Positions 8,901 through 16,909 of a DNA stretch of 35,322 nt are shown here, in pieces. Under the pieces are notes generated by a model that saw only the letters and a list, made by a program, of their open reading frames with translations, did no database searches and was not told where the DNA came from. The position numbers and the translations under genes are program-made. The stretch is from an uncultured Chloroflexota bacterium (lineage in GTDB: Bacteria > Chloroflexota > Anaerolineae > Anaerolineales > UBA4823). Location: NCBI GenBank assembly GCA_903871905.1, contig CAIQIV010000256.1, positions 1-35,322 on the forward strand, read 5' to 3'. The first letter of the stretch is position 1, and each line of letters opens with the position of its first letter.

Positions 8901-11900
8901 CTGGACCCCCCATTTCGATTGTTGGGAGCTGCCGCGGACAAACTCACCCAGCTCGCCGGTGGCTTCAAAAGCCTTCCAATCCTGGTCCGGAACCTGGACC
9001 GGCTCGACAGCGCAGTTTTCAAAGGCCCCTTTGTTAAATTCTGGTATGGGTAACTTAATGGTGACCTGTTGTGTCTGGTGGACCTGCCAGTTCCAGCATG
9101 GCCCAATGATTGGGACATATGGAATTTGAGAGCTGGTATTGTAGTAACAGTATCCAAACTTAAGGATATACCATCTTGGCTTCTTGAGCGTCAGATCATG
9201 AACACTCTTCAAGAATTTCCGATTGATCCCACAGGGAACTTTGATGGAAATCGAATTCGGCAGCCCCAACTTGGATAAGAGCTCCCCCAACCAACCCGGA
9301 AGACCGATACTGTAACTGCACCAGTCCAACAGACAGGGACTGGGGATCTGAATTTTCGTGCCGATCAAATTTTCAATCTCGCGGGTGATCTCACCCTTTT
9401 CGATGCCCAGGTACATTTTTCCCTGGCCAGTCAGGTGAAAGCGAGGCTGTCCCCGCGGGAAGCGGGGGCTCATAAACTTTTGCGTGAAGGGACCCATGAT
9501 CCCCATGGGCTGGATGCCACTCACCCAGGCATGCAGCGAAACCTGGTATTTCAGCAGTGGAAAATCGGGAGGGCGGGCTTCCCCTTTGGCTTTGAAACCC
9601 TCCGACTCACTGAGCGAGACCTCCGCCGAGGCTATTTTCAATACCCACAAGGCCTTCACCGCGGCGCTGATCTTCCATTTCACCTCGGGCATGACCTGCA
9701 CAGCAGCATCGCCTTCCGCCTGGACCACGCCAATAGGAGTCACCGCCACCGTCACGCCAACCTTAAACCCTGTACCCTGCATACCAATTGCGACTTCACC
9801 GCGAACGCCGCTCAAGTAAAATATCGGATAAGGACCTAATTGGATCCCCGGCGAGCACTGCACCTTCAGGCCAAATTTGCCGCCCACCTCCTGCCAGGCA
9901 GGAAACCCGTCCGGGCCGTTGGGATTCTCAGGAGACACGCTGTCCGACGGGTACACTGCTGGCTGCGGTCCGAGCCCTGCCAGCGCATCCAGCCCCGGGC
10001 GATCCAATCCATCCACAATAAAGGGGATAGCCTCGTCCTCGGGGGTGGCGTATTCAACCATTGTCTGCCCGCTCGCCTCGTTCACATAGATCCGGGCGCT
10101 GGCCGACAGGTTGGAGCAGCCGGCAGAAAAGTTAGCCGCTGGCAGCCGGATCTGTCCCTCAGCGATGATCTCAAAACCGCGCGAGGTGAAGGCCAGGTCA
10201 CCATTGAGATATAGAAATCCGCCGCCCTTTTTCTTATCCATGACCAGGCCGGCGATCAACATGACCGGCAGGTTGAGGGCACTGTGCGCGCTCTTCAGCG
10301 GATTGGCGTTCCACTGCAGCCCGTCCTTGTTCAGCACAGGATTAGTCAGCAGTGCGACAGAGGCCCCACCCAACGCCGCAGGTACCGCCAGGTGGGCAGA
10401 TTTCAAACGCAGCTTGCCGTTGAAATATTCCGGCAGCTTACCATAGGAGTCCCCAGGATTCGCCACCCCGTCCGGCCATGGCTTACCAGTATACAGGCGC
10501 AGCCCGGCGATCACCAGTGAAAAGTGGCCCATGCGAGTAGATTCGAAGTCATTATACTGGTTGATGGTACCCTCGATCGGCACGCCGCTCAGGTTATTGG
10601 AGTGCACCACGAGATGCATGGTGCCACCGATTTTGCAGCCGGAAGAGCTGACGTCGGTGATGCTGGAGACCTTGATTTCCATGAGCATGCGGTAGCGGTT
10701 CGCCGTCGGATCCGCCTTGGTATCCAGCAGACTAAAGCTGCCACCCAGCGGGACGCTGCAAGACGGCGGGACCATTGGACAGGCTGTTGTGCCTGCTTTC
10801 AGCTTGCTGCTCCAATCGGATTGCCCGGCAACCTTATTGTATGCCCGCACCCGGTAATAATACGTCCTGCCGCAGCTCAGCGACTGGTTCTTAAACTGCG
10901 TGACATTGGCACCCACTTTGGTCAGCATCCCCCTATCGGTGGATCCGTTCGGAGAACGTTCGATCTGAAAGCCATCCTCGTTGTCGCTGTTATCCGTCCA
11001 GGAGAGCGTGATCTGGGTGGCTGTGCTGCCTGAAAGGGCCAAGCCAGTCGGTACAGCCGGTTTGCTGGGCGGGCAGGCAGCTGTTAGGGTAGTCAGCGCG
11101 ACAGGCGCCGAGCTGCCCCCGGCCGCAGAGAAAGCGGTTACCCGGTAAAGGTAGGGAGAACCACAGGTCAGCCCCTGGTCGGTGAAAGCGGCTACGTTGG
11201 CGCCGGTTGCCCCGACCTGGACCCAATCCCGATTGTCAGCGCTGCGCTCGATGCGGAAGCCCGCTTCGTTGCTGCTGTTATCGTTCCAGGTCAGGCGAAT
11301 GGTAGTTGCCGTTTGGGCAGGAGATCTAAGGTTGGATGGTGTCGCCGGGACCGGCGCCGCCGGGCAGTCATCCGTGCTCACCCGCAGTTCATCGGAATAC
11401 TCCGATGCGCCCCCAGCGTTGACCGCACGCAGTCGGTAGATATATGCAGTATTACAAGCCAGACCCTGGTCGGTAAAAGCCGTCTCCCTGCCTCCCAGAC
11501 TGGCAATTTCCTGCCAACCTGACTCACCCTGCGAGCGCTCCACTTCGATTGCAGCCCTGGTGCCGCTGGCCTGTGACCACTTCAAGGCAATCCGGGTGGG
11601 TCCGCCAGCGATTTTGGATAGGCCTCCGGGTGCGGCGGGTGGCGCCGAGCAGCCAGCGCTGGTCATGCTCACCGCGCTGCTGTACCCCGAGATGCCAGCC
11701 AAGTTGGCTGCCCGCAGGCGGTACTGGTAATTGGTGCCGCAGTTCACGCCGCGGTCGGTGAATATGGTCACACCCATGCCAGTGCGATCCATTACCAGCC
11801 AGGTCGCACCATCCAGAGAACGCTCCACGATCGCCCCAGCAGGCGGGTTATTCGGGTCGGACCAGCTCATAGCAATGCTGTCCTCGGAGCCGCCGGTGCG

Positions 11901-14900
11901 CACCAGGTTGCTGGGAGCTGAGAGAGCTGCCCCTTCCTGCATGCCTGCTGTTACCCGCACATCGTCCAACTGAAAGCGCCCGTTCTCAGCTTCCCTGTAG
12001 TAGAAGCGCAGCATTACGCTGGGCTGCCCGGCATACGCCGACAGGTCAAGCTCCTGGGTATCATCTGTGCTGGTTTTTAAGCTCCAATCCCATTCGTGGC
12101 TCCCCTGCCAGGTTAACCCGTTATCGAGGGAAGCCTCAACCAAACCTGCTGAGGTAGAGTCCGCCTCAAAATCCAGGCGGTAGGTCAGAGTAACAACAGA
12201 ATAGGACGAGAGATTCAGCGCCGGGGTGCGCAGCTCGGCATTCATCAACCATCTGTTCGGCAACCCCGCCTGGTAGCGGTCAGCACTGGCAAAACCACCG
12301 CTGCCGCCGGTGCGGTTGCCAAAACCGCCGGGGTCGTTAAACAGCCATCCGGGTTTGCCCGTGGTGCTGTTGGCTTCTAACGCCAGCCAGCCGGCAGGCA
12401 GGCTGGCGTTGGTAAAGGTTTCGTTGAGCAGCGTGCACCCCTGGGTGCGCAGGCGCAGCACGCTGGAATATTCCGAGTCGCCCACCCCGGCGCGGCTGGC
12501 GCGCACTCGGTAGGAGTAGGAAGTGTTACACACCAGGCCGCTGTCACTGAATTGGGAAACATTGATGCCAGTCGTGCCAACTTGGTTCCAGGTGCTGCCA
12601 TCCAGGGAACGTTCCACCTTGAAGCTGGTCTCCTTGCCTCCGCCGTCGCTCCAGGCCAGGCGCAGCGCCGTTTCTCGCACCTCGCTTGCCGCCAGGTCCT
12701 TAGGCGCTGATGGCACAGCGCAAGCCGCGGTGGTGGCGCTGGCAGTTGGGCTGGCCTGCGAGCGTCCAGCAGCATTGAGCGCATACACCCGGTAGTACAC
12801 TGTCTGCGCACAGCGCAACCCGCTGCGCTGGAAGGTAGCGGCGTTCTCATCCGCCACGCCCACCTGCACCCAGCCTGGCTCGGTGATGCTCTCTGAGGCT
12901 TCGATGATGAAGCCGGTCTCGTTGCTGCTGTTGTCCTGCCAGCTCAGGTCGATCGCGCTTTCGCCCACTGCCTGGGCCGCCAGGCCGGAAGGCGCCGCCG
13001 GACTGTCACTGCAGGCGCCGGTGCTGGCATTGGCTAACCCGGTTGTGGTCGACTCGCCGGTCAGGTTGAAGGAGCGTACCCGATAGGCATAGGAGGAGGC
13101 ACAACTCAAGCCGCTGTCGGTAAGTGCATTGACATTCGGCCCGGTCTCACCCACCAGGATCCAGGTGCTGCCACCATCGGCAGAACGCTCAACCCGAAAT
13201 CCGGTTTCGCTGTTGCTGGTATCGACCCATTTAATGCCAATGCGGCTCTCCGACGTCCCTGCTTGCACCAGGGCGATCGGGGCGGCCGGCGCAGTCTCCG
13301 CCGTCAGAGCCGCCACGCTCACACTGTCCACCTGCCAATACAACCCGGTGACGCTGGTGACATAGTGGAAGCGCAGTTGGACGCTGCTGCTCCCGCCAAT
13401 GGCGCTGCTTAAATCCAGATGGGTAATACCGCCGAAACTATCTGACTTGGACCACACATTTGTCCAGTTTGTCCCGCCATCCAGGCTGACATCTACATTT
13501 ACCGTACCGCTGCCGCCAAACGAAGTGAGAAACTCCAGCCCCACCTTGGGCTTTCCGTTCAGGTCGAGCACGGGACTAAGCAGTTGGGTGTCCATAGCCG
13601 CACTGGCGTATTGGCTGTCGGCAATGGCAAATGCCCCATCGCCGCCGGTCTCGTTGACCCGCCCCGCCGGGTTATCAAAGCTCCACCCCGGGCTGCCAAC
13701 CACCGTCCAACCGGAAGGCGTTGCTCCACTTTCAAAAGCCTCGGACAGCCCTTCCGTCGCCCCCGGGCAAGCAGCAGTGGTCATGGTCACCTCCCCCCCG
13801 GAGCTGCTGCCGCTGGCATTGAAAGCGTTCAGCCGGTAGCGGTAAGTTTTATTGCATACCAGCCCGCTGTCCCCCAACACCTCCAGGTTGGCAGCGATGG
13901 TCATCTCCTTGGGCCAGGTGGCGCCGTTGTCACTGGAACGCTCCACCTTAAAACCATCTTCATCCATGCTGTTATCTGTCCAACGCAGGGTGACCTGCGC
14001 TGGACCGGGAGCGCTGGCGACTAGCCCGGAAGGGGCAGCTGGTCCTGCGCCGCAGGCTGGTGTGCTAGCCGTCAGTACACTGCTGTACCCGGAATTGCCC
14101 CCTGTGCCATAAGCCCGCACCCGGTAAGAGTATGTGACACCGCAGCTCAGCCCGCTGTCCTGGAAGCTGGTTGTGCCCGCTTTTACGCCACCCAGCTCCT
14201 GCCAACCGCTCACCCCGTCCGCCGAGCGCTCCACCTTGTAACCCAGCACGCCGCTCGCAACCGTATTCCAGGTCAGGCTAATCGTCTTCAGCGCCTGTCC
14301 GCTGGCAGCCAGCCCGTCGGGCGCTGCCGGCGCGGGGACCACAGTGGGCGTGGTTGGCAACGAGGTGCCGGTCGGAGCTGGCGCAGCTGTGGCGGTCACT
14401 TCCACATCATCCACCTGCCAGAACCAGGCCCGCGTGGCCTCCGCATAGCGAAAACGGATCACCACGTTTGACCTGCCTCCTGCCAGGGCATCCAGATTCA
14501 AGCTCACCGATCCCTGGTAGTCCGCATTGGCTCTGCGCCAGGCGCTGATCCAGCTCGTTCCGCCGTCCGTAGAGACCTCCACCTGGGCATACTCATCCTG
14601 ATCAACCAAATCTTTATAATCGGTGTTAAACTGCAGCCTCACCTGAGAAAAAGCAGACAGATCCAGAGCGGGGGTGCGCAGTTCGGTGTCCATGGGCTGA
14701 AAGTTATGGTCGCTGTCGGCAATGGCAAATCCCCCGCTACCGCTGGTGTTGTTGGTCCGTCCCGCCGGGTTATTAAATGCCCAACCCGGGCTGCCGTTCA
14801 CGCTCCACCCTGTAGGAGTGCTGTTCGTCTCGAAGTTTTCCTTCAAGACAGTCACGGCATCCAGTGCCAGCGGCACCATTCCCCCTGATGGAAGTGCAGG

Positions 14901-14969
14901 CAGCAGGTTCAACGCCAATAACAGCCCTGCACAGACTACCCATCCAAGCAGCCATTTCCCTTGATTCAT
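5979..14969 (-). CDS. Giant secreted modular surface protein (anchor J / FN3)
   Basis: About 2996 residues with a signal sequence at about 8-36. Order of modules (approximate residues): anchor J/MAM-like 45-198; FN3 213-303 and 308-400; anchor J 406-558; three FN3 561-844; anchor J 846-1009; four FN3 1011-1394. Then come about 800 residues I cannot assign (with a Cys-rich stretch near 1880-1990), two DUF4397-like units around 2196-2365, Ig-like beta domains, a NEW3/CARDB-like domain near the end, and the C-terminus RIYAPFVCRKK. Every FN3 has the same Cys pair. It is probably an adhesin or cell-surface fibre. The ATG at 14969 is chosen because GAGG lies 6 nt upstream; the in-frame GTG four codons earlier is not supported. 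It is followed by a strong hairpin. Confidence 0.93.
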   Translation of the reverse strand: MNQGKWLLGWVVCAGLLLALNLLPALPSGGMVPLALDAVTVLKENFETNSTPTGWSVNGSPGWAFNNPAGRTNNTSGSGGFAIADSDHNFQPMDTELRTPALDLSAFSQVRLQFNTDYKDLVDQDEYAQVEVSTDGGTSWISAWRRANADYQGSVSLNLDALAGGRSNVVIRFRYAEATRAWFWQVDDVEVTATAAPAPTGTSLPTTPTVVPAPAAPDGLAASGQALKTISLTWNTVASGVLGYKVERSADGVSGWQELGGVKAGTTSFQDSGLSCGVTYSYRVRAYGTGGNSGYSSVLTASTPACGAGPAAPSGLVASAPGPAQVTLRWTDNSMDEDGFKVERSSDNGATWPKEMTIAANLEVLGDSGLVCNKTYRYRLNAFNASGSSSGGEVTMTTAACPGATEGLSEAFESGATPSGWTVVGSPGWSFDNPAGRVNETGGDGAFAIADSQYASAAMDTQLLSPVLDLNGKPKVGLEFLTSFGGSGTVNVDVSLDGGTNWTNVWSKSDSFGGITHLDLSSAIGGSSSVQLRFHYVTSVTGLYWQVDSVSVAALTAETAPAAPIALVQAGTSESRIGIKWVDTSNSETGFRVERSADGGSTWILVGETGPNVNALTDSGLSCASSYAYRVRSFNLTGESTTTGLANASTGACSDSPAAPSGLAAQAVGESAIDLSWQDNSSNETGFIIEASESITEPGWVQVGVADENAATFQRSGLRCAQTVYYRVYALNAAGRSQASPTASATTAACAVPSAPKDLAASEVRETALRLAWSDGGGKETSFKVERSLDGSTWNQVGTTGINVSQFSDSGLVCNTSYSYRVRASRAGVGDSEYSSVLRLRTQGCTLLNETFTNASLPAGWLALEANSTTGKPGWLFNDPGGFGNRTGGSGGFASADRYQAGLPNRWLMNAELRTPALNLSSYSVVTLTYRLDFEADSTSAGLVEASLDNGLTWQGSHEWDWSLKTSTDDTQELDLSAYAGQPSVMLRFYYREAENGRFQLDDVRVTAGMQEGAALSAPSNLVRTGGSEDSIAMSWSDPNNPPAGAIVERSLDGATWLVMDRTGMGVTIFTDRGVNCGTNYQYRLRAANLAGISGYSSAVSMTSAGCSAPPAAPGGLSKIAGGPTRIALKWSQASGTRAAIEVERSQGESGWQEIASLGGRETAFTDQGLACNTAYIYRLRAVNAGGASEYSDELRVSTDDCPAAPVPATPSNLRSPAQTATTIRLTWNDNSSNEAGFRIERSADNRDWVQVGATGANVAAFTDQGLTCGSPYLYRVTAFSAAGGSSAPVALTTLTAACPPSKPAVPTGLALSGSTATQITLSWTDNSDNEDGFQIERSPNGSTDRGMLTKVGANVTQFKNQSLSCGRTYYYRVRAYNKVAGQSDWSSKLKAGTTACPMVPPSCSVPLGGSFSLLDTKADPTANRYRMLMEIKVSSITDVSSSGCKIGGTMHLVVHSNNLSGVPIEGTINQYNDFESTRMGHFSLVIAGLRLYTGKPWPDGVANPGDSYGKLPEYFNGKLRLKSAHLAVPAALGGASVALLTNPVLNKDGLQWNANPLKSAHSALNLPVMLIAGLVMDKKKGGGFLYLNGDLAFTSRGFEIIAEGQIRLPAANFSAGCSNLSASARIYVNEASGQTMVEYATPEDEAIPFIVDGLDRPGLDALAGLGPQPAVYPSDSVSPENPNGPDGFPAWQEVGGKFGLKVQCSPGIQLGPYPIFYLSGVRGEVAIGMQGTGFKVGVTVAVTPIGVVQAEGDAAVQVMPEVKWKISAAVKALWVLKIASAEVSLSESEGFKAKGEARPPDFPLLKYQVSLHAWVSGIQPMGIMGPFTQKFMSPRFPRGQPRFHLTGQGKMYLGIEKGEITREIENLIGTKIQIPSPCLLDWCSYSIGLPGWLGELLSKLGLPNSISIKVPCGINRKFLKSVHDLTLKKPRWYILKFGYCYYNTSSQIPYVPIIGPCWNWQVHQTQQVTIKLPIPEFNKGAFENCAVEPVQVPDQDWKAFEATGELGEFVRGSSQQSKWGVQGYAKFLAINFSWFLNATDKKFSWSNVRQYRLIDGTKARQALRLKMGLEADALLQSDVSPEMVNSVNLLEDGSLVIQTPNTGLDSLGAPLVSPQDALTSTNVITRTDTLFEVGACVPLTLSLITPRGVPITPENYGSSPDGYTVRYTQVYTYRLEDARDPQKGRWRLMNVSAEPNAMTVTLKLDGVPSVMDVSLGTVYTDIVSGTHTLGVTLRDGSEISTTFQAAAGNDVTVMLAGVNRGDLVTLSDDNSAPAGLEQGRLRVFNALPQAEAVDVLVDGVEWTNSLAYKTASQYGSLTAGEHTVELRQTGTQDIIIRGPVHIWQGAVYTLLAQPVQVNSGVLLFMAQGGEQNGLGPDITGLLAPLAAASSSVFSTLGESIDEHYIPITTTAYGVDQADVGKWQVKLTGAVTQTGWVLSVSGIQNPPIVSEFNVQSSGLAPDTIDASLKVRSDRLPTVLKFYANRDAITETVTVTDSQGIPQTSEIPMYQGQILDVITLTEMSQVDGGLKLTYPLTVSNIESGSYYVYVEVEDGLNPPVNVYAAVGTGIQAAQAAPEVNVAAESYDPLKALAAAGVVTLDRRTSFTDDLMASVAITPELNVPNYEWDPATQAWVETGRSALRVKWAPVYHPDAEYQDVLVEKLIAGGAYTQTFEESMDFGTISLTNGQGQVVSVYDQMDIPGVNPDETYRITIGLRDDQTDTFIWSKPVSVTIPTGSFGLAESSVRSSRAAPLKMEFLPGEGYGVVWTSLALTSTSDLFYTPSLDFNLDDLPEGIDAEVLLDRDPLPGESLPAVPAAREAVHSQAIPIAIYADNDVPDGQYSLPVVASAGEEEATVNVEFIVQHPDYAVSLSNASDQSGKPGSLLTYIFTLTNTGTVTDSYHIYLDGLDGWQVQISSGSGSWEPVWKQLVINTVAPRQKVTMTAAITIPAGATIKRQEFNLIAESSFSEDIYAAGSGVAVVTRINRIYAPFVCRKK

Positions 14970-15004
14970 TTTGTGCCTCACTCAATGGTCTTATGAGAAC
15001 TGAT

Positions 15005-15015
15005 TTGGCCAATTG
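15005..15015 (-). promoter_or_regulatory. Leader motif shared with the M28 gene, copy 2
   Basis: TTGGCCAATTG on the plus strand, 36 nt before the giant gene start, matching the copy at 5698-5708. On the coding strand it is preceded by a TATAAG stretch just as the M28 copy is preceded by TATAGG. Confidence 0.4.
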
Positions 15016-15050
15016 TCTGTCCATAGAGCAACATACCCCCTTATAGAAAA

Positions 15051-15093
15051 CACTGCACCCGGGGTGCTATCTCAGCACAGTCCAGGTACAGTC
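15051..15093 (-). repeat. 43-bp intergenic element, copy A
   Basis: First of three 43-bp elements with the same orientation and length. On the minus strand it begins GACTGTACCTG, followed by a degenerate second unit (GACTGTGCTGA), and ends with a hairpin-like part (GCACC-CCG-GGTGC) and AGTG. It lies 82 bp upstream of the giant gene start and 33 bp after the zinc-ribbon gene stop. It is the most diverged copy in its middle part; the outer ends match the other copies best. Confidence 0.75.
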
Positions 15094-15125
15094 TTACAAC
15101 AAAAAGCGGAAAAATCGATTTCAAA

Positions 15126-15911
15126 CTAGGGCGCTCTTACCACCAGGTTCTTGAAGCGCACATCCAGCCCCCCCTTGTCGCTCTCGCCGGTTGAGGCCAT
15201 CAAAGCAATATCGCCTTGGGCAAATTCATTATCCCTGGCTTCCAACACCTTCTTCCCATTTAATAACATGGTCAGCGTCTGCCCCACGCAGGAGGCCCCC
15301 AGACGGTTATAAGAGCTGCTAAACTGCATGAAGCCAGCCTTTCCTTCAGCCAGGTCCACGTATTCTTCTTCATCATCCTCCCCAAAGTAGACCTTGCAAA
15401 TCCCATATCGGCCCTCCCCTGTGAGCCAGAAGCGGTAGCAGCCGTCGTCATCGGCGCGGCAGGTCAGACCATACTCGCCATCCTTGGGGCCTTTGTACCT
15501 GGAAACATCCACCTCCGCCACAAAATCCGAGTAGATCTCATCCACGTAGGACTCCCAGGAGGATTCATCCTCCGCCAGAAAGATGCGGTAGCTGCCATTC
15601 TCATATGCCAGCGTCACCCCTCCACTGCGCTGCCCCACATCCCAGCCGCTCTCCGGGTCCGAAAAATCATCCTCAAAATACTCCCCCTCCTCTGCCTCAT
15701 CCGCATCGGGGGTTGGCGCTGCTGCTGAATTTCCGGCAGCCGCGCTGCCAGGCTGGGAGGCCGCTCCTGCCGTCATGGTCGAGCGCGCCGCAATTAATTC
15801 CTGCGGCACCAGGAACGAAGTGGAACAATACGGGCAGCGCATGGTGGCCCCCTGGCCAGGGTCGTCTAACGGTCCACCGCAGGTTGGACATTGGAACTTG
15901 ATCATGGACAT
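15126..15911 (-). CDS. Zinc-ribbon protein with lectin-like C-terminal domain
   Basis: A 261-residue protein. The N-terminus carries a zinc ribbon with two CxxC knuckles (CPTCGG at about 9-14 and CPYCST at about 27-32). A low-complexity Ala/acidic linker follows, then a domain of about 170 residues resembling the concanavalin-like fold of DUF1080/3-keto-disaccharide hydrolase-type proteins: DFSDPESGWDV at its start, YGLTCRADDDGCYRFWL in the middle, and DVRFKNLVVRAP at its end. No signal peptide is visible, so it is probably cytoplasmic, or exposed by another route. AAGGAG sits 7 nt before the ATG. It lies between two genes for secreted proteins. A catalytic role is not evident; a binding role is more likely. 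Confidence 0.85.
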   Translation of the reverse strand: MSMIKFQCPTCGGPLDDPGQGATMRCPYCSTSFLVPQELIAARSTMTAGAASQPGSAAAGNSAAAPTPDADEAEEGEYFEDDFSDPESGWDVGQRSGGVTLAYENGSYRIFLAEDESSWESYVDEIYSDFVAEVDVSRYKGPKDGEYGLTCRADDDGCYRFWLTGEGRYGICKVYFGEDDEEEYVDLAEGKAGFMQFSSSYNRLGASCVGQTLTMLLNGKKVLEARDNEFAQGDIALMASTGESDKGGLDVRFKNLVVRAP

Positions 15912-15970
15912 TTCATCGCTCCTTCATCTGCAGAATGACATAACAGCCTGGGCGCCACACCCCAGCACCA

Positions 15971-16828
15971 TTATTTTATCCTAATCGGACTGTCTGAAAG
16001 GAGATCATTCAAAAGATTTACAGCCAGGTCCGTGGAAAGCGGCCAGTTTCCACTTCCGGGAACCTCCTCTCTCCACGCCTGGCGCGCCTCGGGGTGCGGC
16101 CCGGAGACTGCCACCTTGCCCTTTCCATAGGAGCTGATCAGTGCGGCAATCCGGCCATCTGCATAGGTGGCAATCACCCGCACAGTTTCTTTACTTTTCA
16201 CCAGCTCAAAAATCGGGCCGGCTTGAAAATACATGCGCCGGGTTTGGCCGGACCAGCGCACCGGGATCACCCGCGGTGCGTAGTTGCTGTCATAGTCCGC
16301 CGACTCAGCCGGGATGATGCCCAATGCGTCAATAAAGTCCTCCCCATCCTGCCAGCCGGTGGAGGCCATGAAACCGCCCCCGCAGATCCCCAGGTAGCGC
16401 CCGCCGCGGCGCAGGTAGGCTCGCAGCGCCCCGGCCGTCTCAGGCGTGAATGCCTCCAACAAGGGGCTCATATCATCCTGGGTGCCGCCGATGATGAACA
16501 CCCGGGCATTTTCCAGGCGCCCTGGCAGTTCATCCAGATCAGCCACATAGCGGACCGGCAGTCCGGCGCTGCGCGCCACCGCCGCAGCCGCTTCGGGGGC
16601 GTCCTCTGCAGACGCCGGCCCGTTATACACCAGCGCATAAGGCTTAACCGGTGCAGCCAACTTGAAAGCCGCCAACCCTGGCTCTCCCCAGGGCTGCTCT
16701 GAGAGCTGTCCCTGCCAGGAGGCTGCTCGACCGTTCCCCAGGATAATCAGCAGCCCCAGCAGCAGGAAAACACCCAGGCGCCTCCCGGCGGTTTTCCGGG
16801 ACCAGTGTTGAAACATGGGACAATTCAT
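15971..16828 (-). CDS. Secreted BPL-N / class I amidotransferase-like protein
   Basis: A 285-residue protein with an N-terminal signal or anchor (GVFLLLGLLIILGNGRAAS), followed by a flavodoxin-like class I glutamine-amidotransferase fold as in BPL-N domain proteins. The region FIIGGTQDDMSPLLEAF and the nucleophile elbow GICGGGFMAS (catalytic-type Cys) are clear, and VAVSGPHPEA supplies the His-containing strand near the C-terminus. Homologues of this type are annotated only by domain; the substrate is unknown. I prefer the ATG at 16828, which has GGAGG 4 nt upstream. The in-frame ATG at 16852 abuts the hairpin that ends the previous gene and lacks a ribosome site. It lies 59 bp before the zinc-ribbon gene and may be co-transcribed with it. 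Confidence 0.85.
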   Translation of the reverse strand: MNCPMFQHWSRKTAGRRLGVFLLLGLLIILGNGRAASWQGQLSEQPWGEPGLAAFKLAAPVKPYALVYNGPASAEDAPEAAAAVARSAGLPVRYVADLDELPGRLENARVFIIGGTQDDMSPLLEAFTPETAGALRAYLRRGGRYLGICGGGFMASTGWQDGEDFIDALGIIPAESADYDSNYAPRVIPVRWSGQTRRMYFQAGPIFELVKSKETVRVIATYADGRIAALISSYGKGKVAVSGPHPEARQAWREEVPGSGNWPLSTDLAVNLLNDLLSDSPIRIK

Positions 16829-16853
16829 CCTACCTCCCGATCTCCTGCTCATC

Positions 16854-16884
16854 CTGGCTGGCCTGGGTAAACCAGGCCAGCCAG
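16854..16884 (-). terminator. Perfect 13-bp inverted repeat after the lipoprotein gene
   Basis: CTGGCTGGCCTGG, loop GTAAA, then the exact complement. It lies 25 nt beyond the lipoprotein gene stop and just before the amidotransferase-like gene. There is no U tract on either side, so it may be a processing or mRNA-stabilising hairpin, not a classical intrinsic terminator. Confidence 0.6.
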
Positions 16885-16909
16885 ATTCCCACGCGGCACT
16901 CCTGGACGT

